DNA of 64,000 nt, taken from Chitinophaga filiformis. Lineage in GTDB: Bacteria; Bacteroidota; Bacteroidia; Chitinophagales; Chitinophagaceae. This document shows, one piece after another, positions 35,220 to 42,943 of this stretch; position 1 is the stretch's first letter, and every line of letters begins with the position of its first letter. Made by a program: the position numbers and the translations under genes. The stretch spans positions 1,364,001-1,428,000 of the forward strand of contig NZ_CP095855.1 of the NCBI RefSeq assembly GCF_023100805.1, given 5' to 3'. The notes beneath the pieces are model-generated. The model worked only from the letters and a program-made list of their open reading frames with translations, was not told the origin of the DNA and ran no database searches.

Positions 35220-36277
35220 TGAGAAGACTACCTATTTATTTTCTCATAGATGTATCTGAATCTATGGTGGGAGAACAGATCCAGTTTGTTGAGGAAGGGT
35301 TGGCGACGATCATTAAAGAGTTGAAATCCGATCCTTATGCGTTGGAAACCGCATGGGTCTCTATCATCGTTTTTGCCGGTCAGGCAAAGACAATAGTACC
35401 ATTGCAGGAAGTGATCAGTTTTTATCCGCCAAAGTTCCCGATAGGTGCGGGCACTTCCCTGAGCAATGGTCTTGGCCACCTGATGTATGAGCTGCGAAAG
35501 AATACAGTACAGACCACTGCCACGCAGAAGGGCGACTGGAAGCCGATCGTATTCCTCTTCACAGATGGTACGCCGACAGATGATAGTAGTGCTGCTATTC
35601 GTGATTGGAAGCAGAACTGGCAGAATAAAACGAATACGGTCGCCATCTCATTTGGCGATGAGAATAACCTGAGTGTATTGAAGGAACTGACAGCAACCGT
35701 GCTGATGTTCAAGAATACAACACCACAGTCTTATAAAGAGTTCTTCAGATGGATTACCGCATCGATCAAATCCAGTAGTGTGAGTGTGAGCAATAATGGT
35801 TCGGGCATGGAACTGGCAAAGCTGAGCGATGGCGTGATAGAGAAGGTGGATATTGATAAACTGCCTCCTGTGAAACCAGGATTTGTGGACACTAACTATG
35901 CCATCTTTGCCGCAAAATGCCAGAACACCGGGAAGCCTTATCTCATCAAGTATAAGAAAGGATTACGTCCCGTGAACATCAGTGGCATGAACATGCAGTC
36001 GATGGGATATAGGCTCAACGGCGCATTTCCGGTGGATAATGCCTATTTTGAATTGTCAGCTGACGGTGGCGTTATTAATAGCAAGGTGAATACAGACGAG
36101 CTGGAAGGCTTTCCTACTTGTCCCTGTTGTGGTAATCAGTACGGCTTCAGTGTATGTTCCTGTGGTAAAGTGCACTGTGTAGGACGGGAAGAAGTGAGTA
36201 CCTGCTCCTGGTGCGGTAAACAAGGCAAATACGGTTTTGGGGAAGGCAATATGGATATAAACAGAACGCAGGGATAA
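35219..36277 (+). CDS. terY: TerY: vWA domain with C-terminal zinc-ribbon (TerY-C)
   Basis: A 352-residue protein. Residues 1-200 form a vWA domain with DVSESMVGEQIQFVEEG, the Thr in GAGTSLSNGLGHL and FTDGTPTDDSS. A linker is followed by a beta-rich segment (residues 225-295, with YAIFAAKCQNTGKPYLIKYK). The C-terminal 45 residues hold a Cys/His cluster CPCCGNQYGFSVCSCGKVHC ... CSWCGKQG that should bind two zinc ions (TerY-C domain). This is the vWA component of the TerY-P triad described for Ter-related loci, together with the PP2C phosphatase and kinase encoded directly after it; the stop touches the PP2C start. It lacks the Pro-rich tail of the other two vWA proteins. Confidence 0.9.
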   Translation: MRRLPIYFLIDVSESMVGEQIQFVEEGLATIIKELKSDPYALETAWVSIIVFAGQAKTIVPLQEVISFYPPKFPIGAGTSLSNGLGHLMYELRKNTVQTTATQKGDWKPIVFLFTDGTPTDDSSAAIRDWKQNWQNKTNTVAISFGDENNLSVLKELTATVLMFKNTTPQSYKEFFRWITASIKSSSVSVSNNGSGMELAKLSDGVIEKVDIDKLPPVKPGFVDTNYAIFAAKCQNTGKPYLIKYKKGLRPVNISGMNMQSMGYRLNGAFPVDNAYFELSADGGVINSKVNTDELEGFPTCPCCGNQYGFSVCSCGKVHCVGREEVSTCSWCGKQGKYGFGEGNMDINRTQG

Positions 36278-37689
36278 TGACCGGACAAGATCAGGCTTTT
36301 ATAGAAGCGCTGCTGCGGCATAAAGGATGGCCGGTATCAGAAAATCAGCAGGCACTGTTTGACAAATTTGTATCGGAAGAGCGTATTCAACAGGCAGTGC
36401 AAACGATTATAAACACTCAAAAAGATATAGTGGAATCCTGGAAAGAAAGATCACTGATTGACGATATTCTTCAGAAACATATTGTGCTGCCAAATGCAAA
36501 GGTGAATAAAGCATACAGCTTTCTCTTTGACCCGGAAGGAATGGGTTTGCAGGAGATGGGTGATTTTGAATGGAATATTCCGGAGGGGTTGGGTATCGCA
36601 TTTGATGAAGCCGCCAATACAATTTCGGGTATACCCTTGCAACAGGGAGAGTATGTACTGACGCTGTGTTTCCGCTTGAAACATCATCCTGCGGATAAAC
36701 CCTTTACAGAAAAAAAGATATTACTGGTTATTAATCCTGATCCGAAATCTTTGTGGCAGAACCTGCCTTCCGACACGCAGGATAAGTACTGGCAGCCAGA
36801 TATGGCTGCTGTTGCCTTACCTTTTGGCGACCGTAAACTGGTCATCGCTTCCAAAAGGGGACGTAGCCATGCGCATGAGGGAAAATTCAGAGATGACAGT
36901 TTCGGATGTGATTTTAATGTCGAAAAAGGCTGGGGCATCATTGCCGTGGCTGATGGCGCCGGATCTGCAAAATATAGCCGTAAAGGAGCTGATATTGCCT
37001 GTAAGGCCGCTGTAGGCAGCTTCCAGGAACTGCTGGCCGGCGATAAGATGGCTGGTCTGGAAGAAGCGATCGGGGCGTATCTGAACGATCCCAGTGAGGA
37101 TAGCCAGAAAAAAGTAAGCATTCAGTTCATTGAACAGCTGGGCAAGCTGGCTTTTACTGCCCAGGGGAAAATTAAACAGGAGGCTCAGGATAATGGGGCC
37201 GACATAAAAGATTACTCAACCACACTTATTTTTGCGCTGGTAAAGAAATATACAGCAGGTTATGTGATCAGTTCTTTCTGGGTAGGAGATGGCGGTATCG
37301 GCATTTACCAGGATGCCACAGGTGAAGCTTTTGTGATGGGCACACCTGATAGTGGTGAGTTTGCAGGTCAAACCCGCTTTCTGACAATGTCTGATATCTT
37401 TGCCAACGGAGCCTATGTGAACCGTATCCGCTTTAAAGTGGTGCCCGATTTTACGGCGTTGCTCCTGATGACGGACGGGCTGACCGATCCGAAGTTCCAG
37501 ACAGACGGCAACCTGCAGAAAAATGAATATTGGCGTCAGCTATGGCAGGACCTTGCCGGCGTTAACGACGATGGCGCCAGGGTGAACTTTTCAGGTACCA
37601 TGGAGGAAGTAAAGGAAAGCCTGCTCAACTGGCTGGATTTCTGGTCGCCTGGCAATCATGACGATCGTACCATAGCTATTTTATACTGA
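36277..37689 (+). CDS. PP2C-type Ser/Thr phosphatase with N-terminal Ig-like domain
   Basis: A 470-residue protein of the TerY-P triad. Residues 1-70 are helical. Residues about 75-155 resemble a putative-Ig (He_PIG/cadherin-like) domain: WNIPEGLGIAFDEAANTISG followed by IPLQQGEYVLTLCF. The PP2C domain (residues about 185-470) has the metal-site motifs RDDSFGCDF, IIAVADGAGSAKYSRKGADI, STTLIFALVKK with FWVGDGGIGIYQ, LLLMTDGLTDPKF and the final HDDRTIAILY, so all usual acidic metal ligands seem to be present. It should oppose the kinase encoded ten bases downstream, acting on vWA, TerD or other proteins. An Ig-like module on a cytoplasmic phosphatase (no signal peptide) is unusual. Confidence 0.88.
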   Translation: MTGQDQAFIEALLRHKGWPVSENQQALFDKFVSEERIQQAVQTIINTQKDIVESWKERSLIDDILQKHIVLPNAKVNKAYSFLFDPEGMGLQEMGDFEWNIPEGLGIAFDEAANTISGIPLQQGEYVLTLCFRLKHHPADKPFTEKKILLVINPDPKSLWQNLPSDTQDKYWQPDMAAVALPFGDRKLVIASKRGRSHAHEGKFRDDSFGCDFNVEKGWGIIAVADGAGSAKYSRKGADIACKAAVGSFQELLAGDKMAGLEEAIGAYLNDPSEDSQKKVSIQFIEQLGKLAFTAQGKIKQEAQDNGADIKDYSTTLIFALVKKYTAGYVISSFWVGDGGIGIYQDATGEAFVMGTPDSGEFAGQTRFLTMSDIFANGAYVNRIRFKVVPDFTALLLMTDGLTDPKFQTDGNLQKNEYWRQLWQDLAGVNDDGARVNFSGTMEEVKESLLNWLDFWSPGNHDDRTIAILY

Positions 37690-37699
37690 TAAGGAATAC

Positions 37700-39217
37700 A
37701 TGAGCAACATTATTACAGTTACAGCGCAGGATGGAAAGTCTTATCAATATGTTGATAACGGCGACCCGATGCAGGGAGGTATGAAGGATGTTTATTTCTC
37801 TCCGGACAAGTCATACGTAGTGGCTTTCTTCAGGGATAAACAGGACTTCAATTCCAAAGAGCGGCTCAACAATATTGTGAATACGTTCCGGGAAAGGATC
37901 TTCAATCAGCCCGGAGGAGAATACTGGAAAGATCTCTTCTGCTGGCCCAATAATATCGTGGAACGGGACGGGAAAACCGGCATTATAGTACCGGTATATC
38001 AGAAGAAATTCTTTTTTACCAAAGGGTACAACCCCGGCGCCGCCCAGATCGTATCTATTGCAGGAAAAGAGAAGGAGGGGAGATGGTTTGCGTCTGCACA
38101 GTTCAGAAGTCGTCAGTTCAAGCTTCACCTCGATGAAAGTGAACTGGGCGACTGGTTCAAGTTCTGCCTTATCTGTATCAAGATTGCGCGGGCTGTAAGG
38201 CGTATGCATGCGGCAGGTCTGGCCCATTCAGACCTTTCCTACAAAAACGTGCTGATCGATCCTATTACAGGCAGTGCAGCGATCATTGACATTGACGGAT
38301 TGGTGGTGCCTGGAAAATTCCCGCCCGATGTGATCGGGACACCCGATTTCATTGCACCGGAGGTAATGGCCACCAAACATCTTCCGAAGGAAGATCCTGC
38401 GCGTAAACTGCCCAGTATTGCTACAGACAGGCATGCGCTGGCAGTAATGATATACATGTATCTGCTGTATCGCCATCCTTTACGCGGAGGAAAGATCCAT
38501 GACACGGATGCGCAGAAAGATGAAGAATTGTCTATGGGGGCGAAGGCATTGTTCATAGAACATCCGACAGATACTTCCAACAGGCCACGGCTGGACCAGG
38601 TGAAACCTACTCACCTGCCCTGGGCCGATGTGAATAAGATACCATATACCGTTTGCGGTCCCTACCTGAAGGAATTGTTCGATAAGGCATTTATTGACGG
38701 ACTGCATAACCCTTCACTCCGTCCTACAGCCGATGAATGGGAACAGGCACTGATCAAAACGGTAGATCTGCTGCAGCCCTGTCAGAATAAGCATTGCGAC
38801 CAGAAATGGTTCGTATTCGACAATACCACCAGTCCCTGCTGTCCGTTCTGTAATACACCTTATCGTGGACAATTACCCGTATTGAACTTGTATTGGTCAA
38901 GAAAAGCGGGTAGCTTTACGCCCGAAAATCACCGGTTAATGGTATATCATAACCAGTATTTATATCCCTGGCATGTGAATAGAAACATTTATCCGAACGA
39001 AAGACTAACAGATCAGCAGAAAAAACCGGTGGGATATTTTGTATTTCATAATAATAAATGGCAACTTGTCAATCAAACGCTTACATCTTTAAAAGATGTT
39101 ACCGAGGGGAAAGATATTCCGGTAAACTCTATGGTAGAGCTGACAGATAACAAGCAGTTACTGCTGTCCCAGGAAGAAGGAGGACGGCTTATAGTAGTGC
39201 AACTCGTAAACAATTAA
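37700..39217 (+). CDS. Protein kinase-like protein with zinc ribbon (TerY-P triad)
   Basis: A 505-residue protein. Kinase-fold motifs: a Gly-containing loop at MQGGMKDVYFSPDKSYVVAF (residues 23-43), catalytic loop MHAAGLAHSDLSYKNVLIDP (near 168-187), metal-binding Asp in AAIIDIDGLVVPG replacing DFG by DID, and a P+1/APE-like GTPDFIAPEVMA (near 215). The lysine normally in VAxK is not evident, since the strand reads VVAFFRD. After the kinase core a zinc ribbon CQNKHCDQKW ... CCPFCNTPYRG (residues 360-390) precedes a C-terminal beta-rich domain containing LYPWHVNRNIYPNERL. It pairs with PP2C and TerY as a phosphorylation switch, ten bases after the phosphatase gene. Length and zinc ribbon fit the Ter-associated kinases. 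Activity is inferred. Confidence 0.85.
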   Translation: MSNIITVTAQDGKSYQYVDNGDPMQGGMKDVYFSPDKSYVVAFFRDKQDFNSKERLNNIVNTFRERIFNQPGGEYWKDLFCWPNNIVERDGKTGIIVPVYQKKFFFTKGYNPGAAQIVSIAGKEKEGRWFASAQFRSRQFKLHLDESELGDWFKFCLICIKIARAVRRMHAAGLAHSDLSYKNVLIDPITGSAAIIDIDGLVVPGKFPPDVIGTPDFIAPEVMATKHLPKEDPARKLPSIATDRHALAVMIYMYLLYRHPLRGGKIHDTDAQKDEELSMGAKALFIEHPTDTSNRPRLDQVKPTHLPWADVNKIPYTVCGPYLKELFDKAFIDGLHNPSLRPTADEWEQALIKTVDLLQPCQNKHCDQKWFVFDNTTSPCCPFCNTPYRGQLPVLNLYWSRKAGSFTPENHRLMVYHNQYLYPWHVNRNIYPNERLTDQQKKPVGYFVFHNNKWQLVNQTLTSLKDVTEGKDIPVNSMVELTDNKQLLLSQEEGGRLIVVQLVNN

Positions 39218-39253
39218 CGTCTATCAACAAAAACAAGAAAATAACAAACAACT

Positions 39254-40069
39254 ATGCAAATTGCTGAAATGTTCCAGCAGATCTTAGACAACCCGATACC
39301 CGCGTTGCTGATCGTCGGAAACCTGATTATTATTGAAAGCCTGTTGTCGGTGGATAATGCGGCTGTATTGGCTACAATGGTAATGGACCTGCCAAAGGAA
39401 CAACGTAATAAAGCGCTGAAATACGGTATTATCGGTGCTTATGTCTTCCGTGGTATTTGCTTATTGTTCGCATCCCTGCTTATTAAAGTGTGGTGGCTGA
39501 AGCCAGTGGGAGGACTTTATCTCCTGTACCTGACCTTTGATTATTTCAAGAAGAGAGCTGAAAAATCAAAAGCAGAAAAGGCGGGTGTTGTAGAACAGGA
39601 CGCTGAAGAAATCGATAAGAGCAGCAACTGGTTATATAAAGCAACCATTGGCTGGATGGGCCAGTTCTGGGCTACAGTAGCCCTGGTGGAGCTGATGGAC
39701 CTCGCGTTCTCTATTGACAACGTATTTGCAGCAGTTGCATTCAGCGATAATATCGTATTGATCTGGACCGGTGTATTTATTGGTATCCTGGCAATGCGAT
39801 TTGTAGCACAGGGCTTCGTAAGACTGATGGAAAAATATCCTTTCCTGGAAACTGCGGCCTTCCTGGTGATCGGGGTACTGGGTATCAAACTGATGTTATC
39901 TATCTATGAGCACTTCTATCCTGAAACTGCAGCTGCCCAATTCCTGGAAAGCCATGAGGCAGACTGGGCTACCTCCATCATCACGGTGTCTATCTTCCTG
40001 ATCCCGATCATCACGAGTGCACTGTTCAACTTTCCTAAAAAACATAAAGTGGAAGCCAAGGTGGATTAA
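39254..40069 (+). CDS. terC: TerC family integral membrane protein
   Basis: A 271-residue protein with about eight membrane helices. Two inverted halves carry the acidic motifs thought to bind metal ions: LIIIESLLSVDNAAVLATMV (near residue 23) and ATVALVELMDLAFSIDNVFA (near residue 143). A cytoplasmic loop, KKRAEKSKAEKAGVVEQDAE, is charged. TerC proteins are implicated in manganese export and metalation of exported proteins, and in Ter systems they form the membrane anchor for TerD and vWA complexes. It closes the Ter locus, 36 bases after the kinase gene, and is followed by a terminator. Confidence 0.93.
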   Translation: MQIAEMFQQILDNPIPALLIVGNLIIIESLLSVDNAAVLATMVMDLPKEQRNKALKYGIIGAYVFRGICLLFASLLIKVWWLKPVGGLYLLYLTFDYFKKRAEKSKAEKAGVVEQDAEEIDKSSNWLYKATIGWMGQFWATVALVELMDLAFSIDNVFAAVAFSDNIVLIWTGVFIGILAMRFVAQGFVRLMEKYPFLETAAFLVIGVLGIKLMLSIYEHFYPETAAAQFLESHEADWATSIITVSIFLIPIITSALFNFPKKHKVEAKVD

Positions 40070-40096
40070 TAAAGATCGTAACAACTTCTTAATACA

Positions 40097-40127
40097 AAAG
40101 GACCGGTACATTGCCGGTCCTTTTTGC
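40097..40127 (+). terminator. Terminator of the Ter locus
   Basis: AAAGGACCGG/CCGGTCCTTT arms (40097-40106, 40114-40123), seven-base loop, then TTGCTTTTG. Confidence 0.85.
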
Positions 40128-40153
40128 TTTTGTAACAAGTGCTCACAAGTTAC

Positions 40154-40891
40154 TTAAGCAGAGATATAAATAGTATGTGTAAGGTCATACCCGCCGGTGG
40201 TGCTATTGGTTGTAACAGTAGCAAGTTCATTATCCAATGAATCCATAATGATGTTGTCCTGTGCATTGGTGATTGAATTCTGTCCATGTGCGCTGTAAAG
40301 CGATGTTTTATAAACAGCGGTATTGATGGCGTCGGGAAAAGCAATCTGCGTAGTCAGTTTCAATGAGCTGTCTACGTAGATCTGCGCGTGTATATGTGTA
40401 ACACGGCCTGTGTACCAGCCGGGATAAATAGAGGTGAATTTTACCTGTCCGGCGCTGTCCGTGTATTGCAGGCCACGACAGAAAACGAGGGCGGTATTAT
40501 CCTGCGTGCCGAGATAACCGGTATTACTGTATCCGGAATAGTAACCGTCTTTATCGCAATGCCAGATGTCAACCCGTGCATTACTTATGATGTTACAATT
40601 GTCTTTCACATTGCGTACCGTGATAAGAATGCTCAGCGGCAGGCCGGTTTTACCATCTGTAATATCTACACGCTGTATGGAAGAGCCCCTGCTTTTATAC
40701 AGCGGATACGGACCGTCAGTTTCAGTATCAGATACGGTACAGGTTTCACCAGTTTCTGTATCGGTGCCTGTGGAAGTGTCTGTATCAGCATTGGTAGTAG
40801 TATCGTCTTTGCCGCATGCGTTCAGCATAGGTACGATGGAAGCCAGGCCCAGTATGCCCATACCGTTCCTGAGAAAATCTTTTCTTTCCAT
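40154..40891 (-). CDS. Intradiol ring-cleavage dioxygenase-like lipoprotein
   Basis: A 245-residue protein of the protocatechuate/catechol dioxygenase fold, but exported. The leader RKDFLRNGMGILGLASIVPM ends in the lipobox LNAC (Cys near 26) and resembles a twin-arginine signal with Arg-Lys. A Thr/Asp-rich linker (residues 30-47, TNADTDTSTGTDTETGE) follows. The core has DGPYPLYKSRGSSIQRVDIT, NARVDIWHCDKDGYYSGYSN (first Tyr ligand region) and the iron ligand motif YPGWYTGRVTHIHAQIYV with the second Tyr and both His. Classical enzymes are cytoplasmic; secreted relatives without known substrate occur in Bacteroidota and act on aromatic diols or as oxygenases for lignin-type compounds. Function is therefore uncertain. 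Confidence 0.85.
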   Translation of the reverse strand: MERKDFLRNGMGILGLASIVPMLNACGKDDTTTNADTDTSTGTDTETGETCTVSDTETDGPYPLYKSRGSSIQRVDITDGKTGLPLSILITVRNVKDNCNIISNARVDIWHCDKDGYYSGYSNTGYLGTQDNTALVFCRGLQYTDSAGQVKFTSIYPGWYTGRVTHIHAQIYVDSSLKLTTQIAFPDAINTAVYKTSLYSAHGQNSITNAQDNIIMDSLDNELATVTTNSTTGGYDLTHTIYISA

Positions 40892-41003
40892 ATTGAGTTG
40901 GTTTGTTCACTGATATAACTGTATTACCAACACAAATATTTTTTTTATGCGGGACATGGCCATAGGAATGCGGTAAAGCAGCTTTATGTTGCGGTGAACA
41001 GCA

Positions 41004-41699
41004 TTAAAGTCGCCGGAACTGGCTGAAGAAAGCATCTTCATAACTACTGCCTACAGGTATTTCATTTCCGGCTATCATAATAGTTTTATTACGCACCTGC
41101 TCTATGCGATCCATGGCTACAATGTAAGATCGATGTACCCTGATGAAAGATTGTGGTGGCAGTTTTTCAAGGAGTACTTTCATTGTCATTCTGATAATCA
41201 GTGGCGGCTGCTGGTGGAGGTGAATTTTCAGGTAGTCATCAAGCCCTTCCACAAAGAGAATATCCGCGACCTGTACCCTGGTCAGTCCATAGTCCACCCT
41301 GAATATAAGTGGGGGTGGTGAAGCAGGATGGGATTGGTTGAATTGCATCACATGTTGTGCTTTTTGTACTGCCTGCAGGAAGCGCTCAAAGGTGAAGGGC
41401 TTCAGCAGGTAGTCCACAGCGTTGAGGTTAAAACCTTCAACAGCATATTCGCTGTGAGCCGTTGTGAAGATGACCAGCGGCTGTTGTTGTATGGAGCGAT
41501 ACAAATCAACACCGCTTACAGAAGGCATATTGATATCGAGGAAAAGCAGGTCTACCGGATATTTTGCCATGAACTTCAAGGCCTCTTCCGGTATATTGAA
41601 TGTCTTCTGCAGCTGTATGAAATTCACGTTCGCACAGAAGTGTTGTATCAGCTTTAATGCCGGTAATTCATCATCTATGGCTATAGCTTGTAAGGTCAT
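41004..41699 (-). CDS. LytTR family response regulator
   Basis: A 231-residue response regulator. The receiver domain (residues 1-120) has the acidic pair IAIDDELPALK and the phosphoacceptor Asp in DLLFLDINMPSVSGVDLYR (near residue 55), with Thr in VIFTTAHSEYAVEGF and Lys in DYLLKPFTFERFL. The C-terminal LytTR DNA-binding domain (residues 135-231) contains DILFVEGLDDYLKIHL and FIRVHRSYIVAMDRIEQVRN. It overlaps the kinase gene by four bases and forms a two-component pair with it. Targets might include the M23 peptidase gene that diverges from the pair, an inference from position. Confidence 0.92.
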   Translation of the reverse strand: MTLQAIAIDDELPALKLIQHFCANVNFIQLQKTFNIPEEALKFMAKYPVDLLFLDINMPSVSGVDLYRSIQQQPLVIFTTAHSEYAVEGFNLNAVDYLLKPFTFERFLQAVQKAQHVMQFNQSHPASPPPLIFRVDYGLTRVQVADILFVEGLDDYLKIHLHQQPPLIIRMTMKVLLEKLPPQSFIRVHRSYIVAMDRIEQVRNKTIMIAGNEIPVGSSYEDAFFSQFRRL

Positions 41700-42880
41700 G
41701 ATAATTGCAATGAAAGAGATACTTCAAAATAATGTTCCTCATCCCGGATCAATAATGTGTGCCTGCCTGGATATAACAGCTGCAGACGTTTCCGGGTGTT
41801 TCCCAGACCAAGGCCGCCTGCTTCCTGCTTGTCCTGTACCGTAACTTTGTTATTGAAAGCAGTAAAATGTAATTGTTTTTCTTCAATTTTCACCGAAATG
41901 CGGATGTCTGTATTTTCCGCTGCGTTCACACCATGTTTGAAGGCATTTTCTACAAAAGAGATCAGGATCAATGGTGCGATCTGTTGCCCGGTTGCCTTGC
42001 CTGTCACTGTAAATGACAAAGGTATCGAGTCTCCAAACCGCATTTTTTGCAGTTCGATATAATTACTGAGATAGTCAATTTCCCGGCCTAATGGTACCAG
42101 TTCGTTGCCGGCATCGCTGATCACGAAACGCATCATCTGCGACAGCTTGACGATCGCATTGCTGGTCTGGTCCGACTTTTCAATAGCCAGAGAATAGATA
42201 GTATTCAGCATATTGAAAAGAAAATGCGGATTGATCTGTGCTTTCAGGTAAGACAGCTCTGCATTGAGTTTTTCCTTTTCTGTCTGTCGCCAGCGGTAAT
42301 TGATCTTCAGGATCAGGGAGAAAAAGAACACTGCCAGGAACAGGAACACCTGGTGACTTACATCAAGCAGCAATGAGCGGGATACCTGTTCGTGTGGCCT
42401 GGGGCGGTGGAAGTGGTCGGGGGGCGGATAGGGCCGGTCCGTTGCCGGCGGAGATTCCTGCCCGTAGGGAGGGATAGTGTCAGCCGGTAGAGGAGTGGGC
42501 GAGGGGTCAAACTGCCTCGGTGGCCGGTCTGAAGGTAGTGGCATCGGATTGTTGGCAGGCCATTCATACCCGGCGCGGGAAGGGCCTCCCTGAAAGCCGA
42601 TCAGCAGGTTGGGCACCAATACTATCGTTATAAAGCACAGAAAGGTGATCAGGAAGAGACTGGCGTACTTACGCTGGAAGTAATAATTGGGGATCAGCCA
42701 AAAGTAATTGACATAAAAGAACAACAGCAATGCCAGATAAACGAGGAAATCTTTCAGTGCAGGCGGGTATTTCCACAGATCAGACAGGTTACTGGCATCC
42801 GGCGAGAAAACGATCGGTAAGGCCAGGAAAGTAATGCAACCGGCAATATGTATGAGCACCTGACTGAGTCTACCTTTCAT
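41696..42880 (-). CDS. LytS-type sensor histidine kinase
   Basis: A 394-residue membrane kinase. Four membrane spans are suggested (about residues 10-27, 42-61, 72-97 and 178-197). Between the third and fourth lies a long Pro-rich stretch (residues 110-170, with PLPSDRPPRQFDPSPTPLP and YPPPDHFHRPRPHEQ) facing the periplasm by topology. The kinase part has the His_kinase box YLKAQINPHFLFNMLNTIYS (near residue 230) and the HATPase region IAPLILISFVENAFKHGVNA and GGLGLGNTRKRLQLLYP. It starts 63 bases from the divergent M23 peptidase; a TAATTTTG promoter lies 18 bases upstream. Confidence 0.9.
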   Translation of the reverse strand: MKGRLSQVLIHIAGCITFLALPIVFSPDASNLSDLWKYPPALKDFLVYLALLLFFYVNYFWLIPNYYFQRKYASLFLITFLCFITIVLVPNLLIGFQGGPSRAGYEWPANNPMPLPSDRPPRQFDPSPTPLPADTIPPYGQESPPATDRPYPPPDHFHRPRPHEQVSRSLLLDVSHQVFLFLAVFFFSLILKINYRWRQTEKEKLNAELSYLKAQINPHFLFNMLNTIYSLAIEKSDQTSNAIVKLSQMMRFVISDAGNELVPLGREIDYLSNYIELQKMRFGDSIPLSFTVTGKATGQQIAPLILISFVENAFKHGVNAAENTDIRISVKIEEKQLHFTAFNNKVTVQDKQEAGGLGLGNTRKRLQLLYPGRHTLLIRDEEHYFEVSLSLQLS

Positions 42881-42897
42881 AATGGGCTGTTAAGGCA

Positions 42898-42905
42898 CAA
42901 AATTA
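42898..42905 (-). promoter_or_regulatory. -7 element for the LytS/LytTR operon
   Basis: TAATTTTG on the minus strand, 17 bases before the ATG; only about 27 bases from the opposing -7 element of the M23 gene, so the two promoters share a very short control region. Confidence 0.5.
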
Positions 42906-42931
42906 GGATTTAGAGGATATTGATTTCCCCT

Positions 42932-42939
42932 TATTTTTG
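42932..42939 (+). promoter_or_regulatory. -7 element giving a leaderless M23 peptidase mRNA
   Basis: TATTTTTG, four bases before the ATG at 42944. Confidence 0.5.
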
Positions 42940-42943
42940 CGTC

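Noticed and set aside
30265..40069. Labelling the locus simply as tellurite resistance
   Set aside because: Ter genes were named from that phenotype, but the composition here (TerY-P triad, HAD, PRTase) points to a broader stress or defence role; resistance to tellurite cannot be read from sequence.
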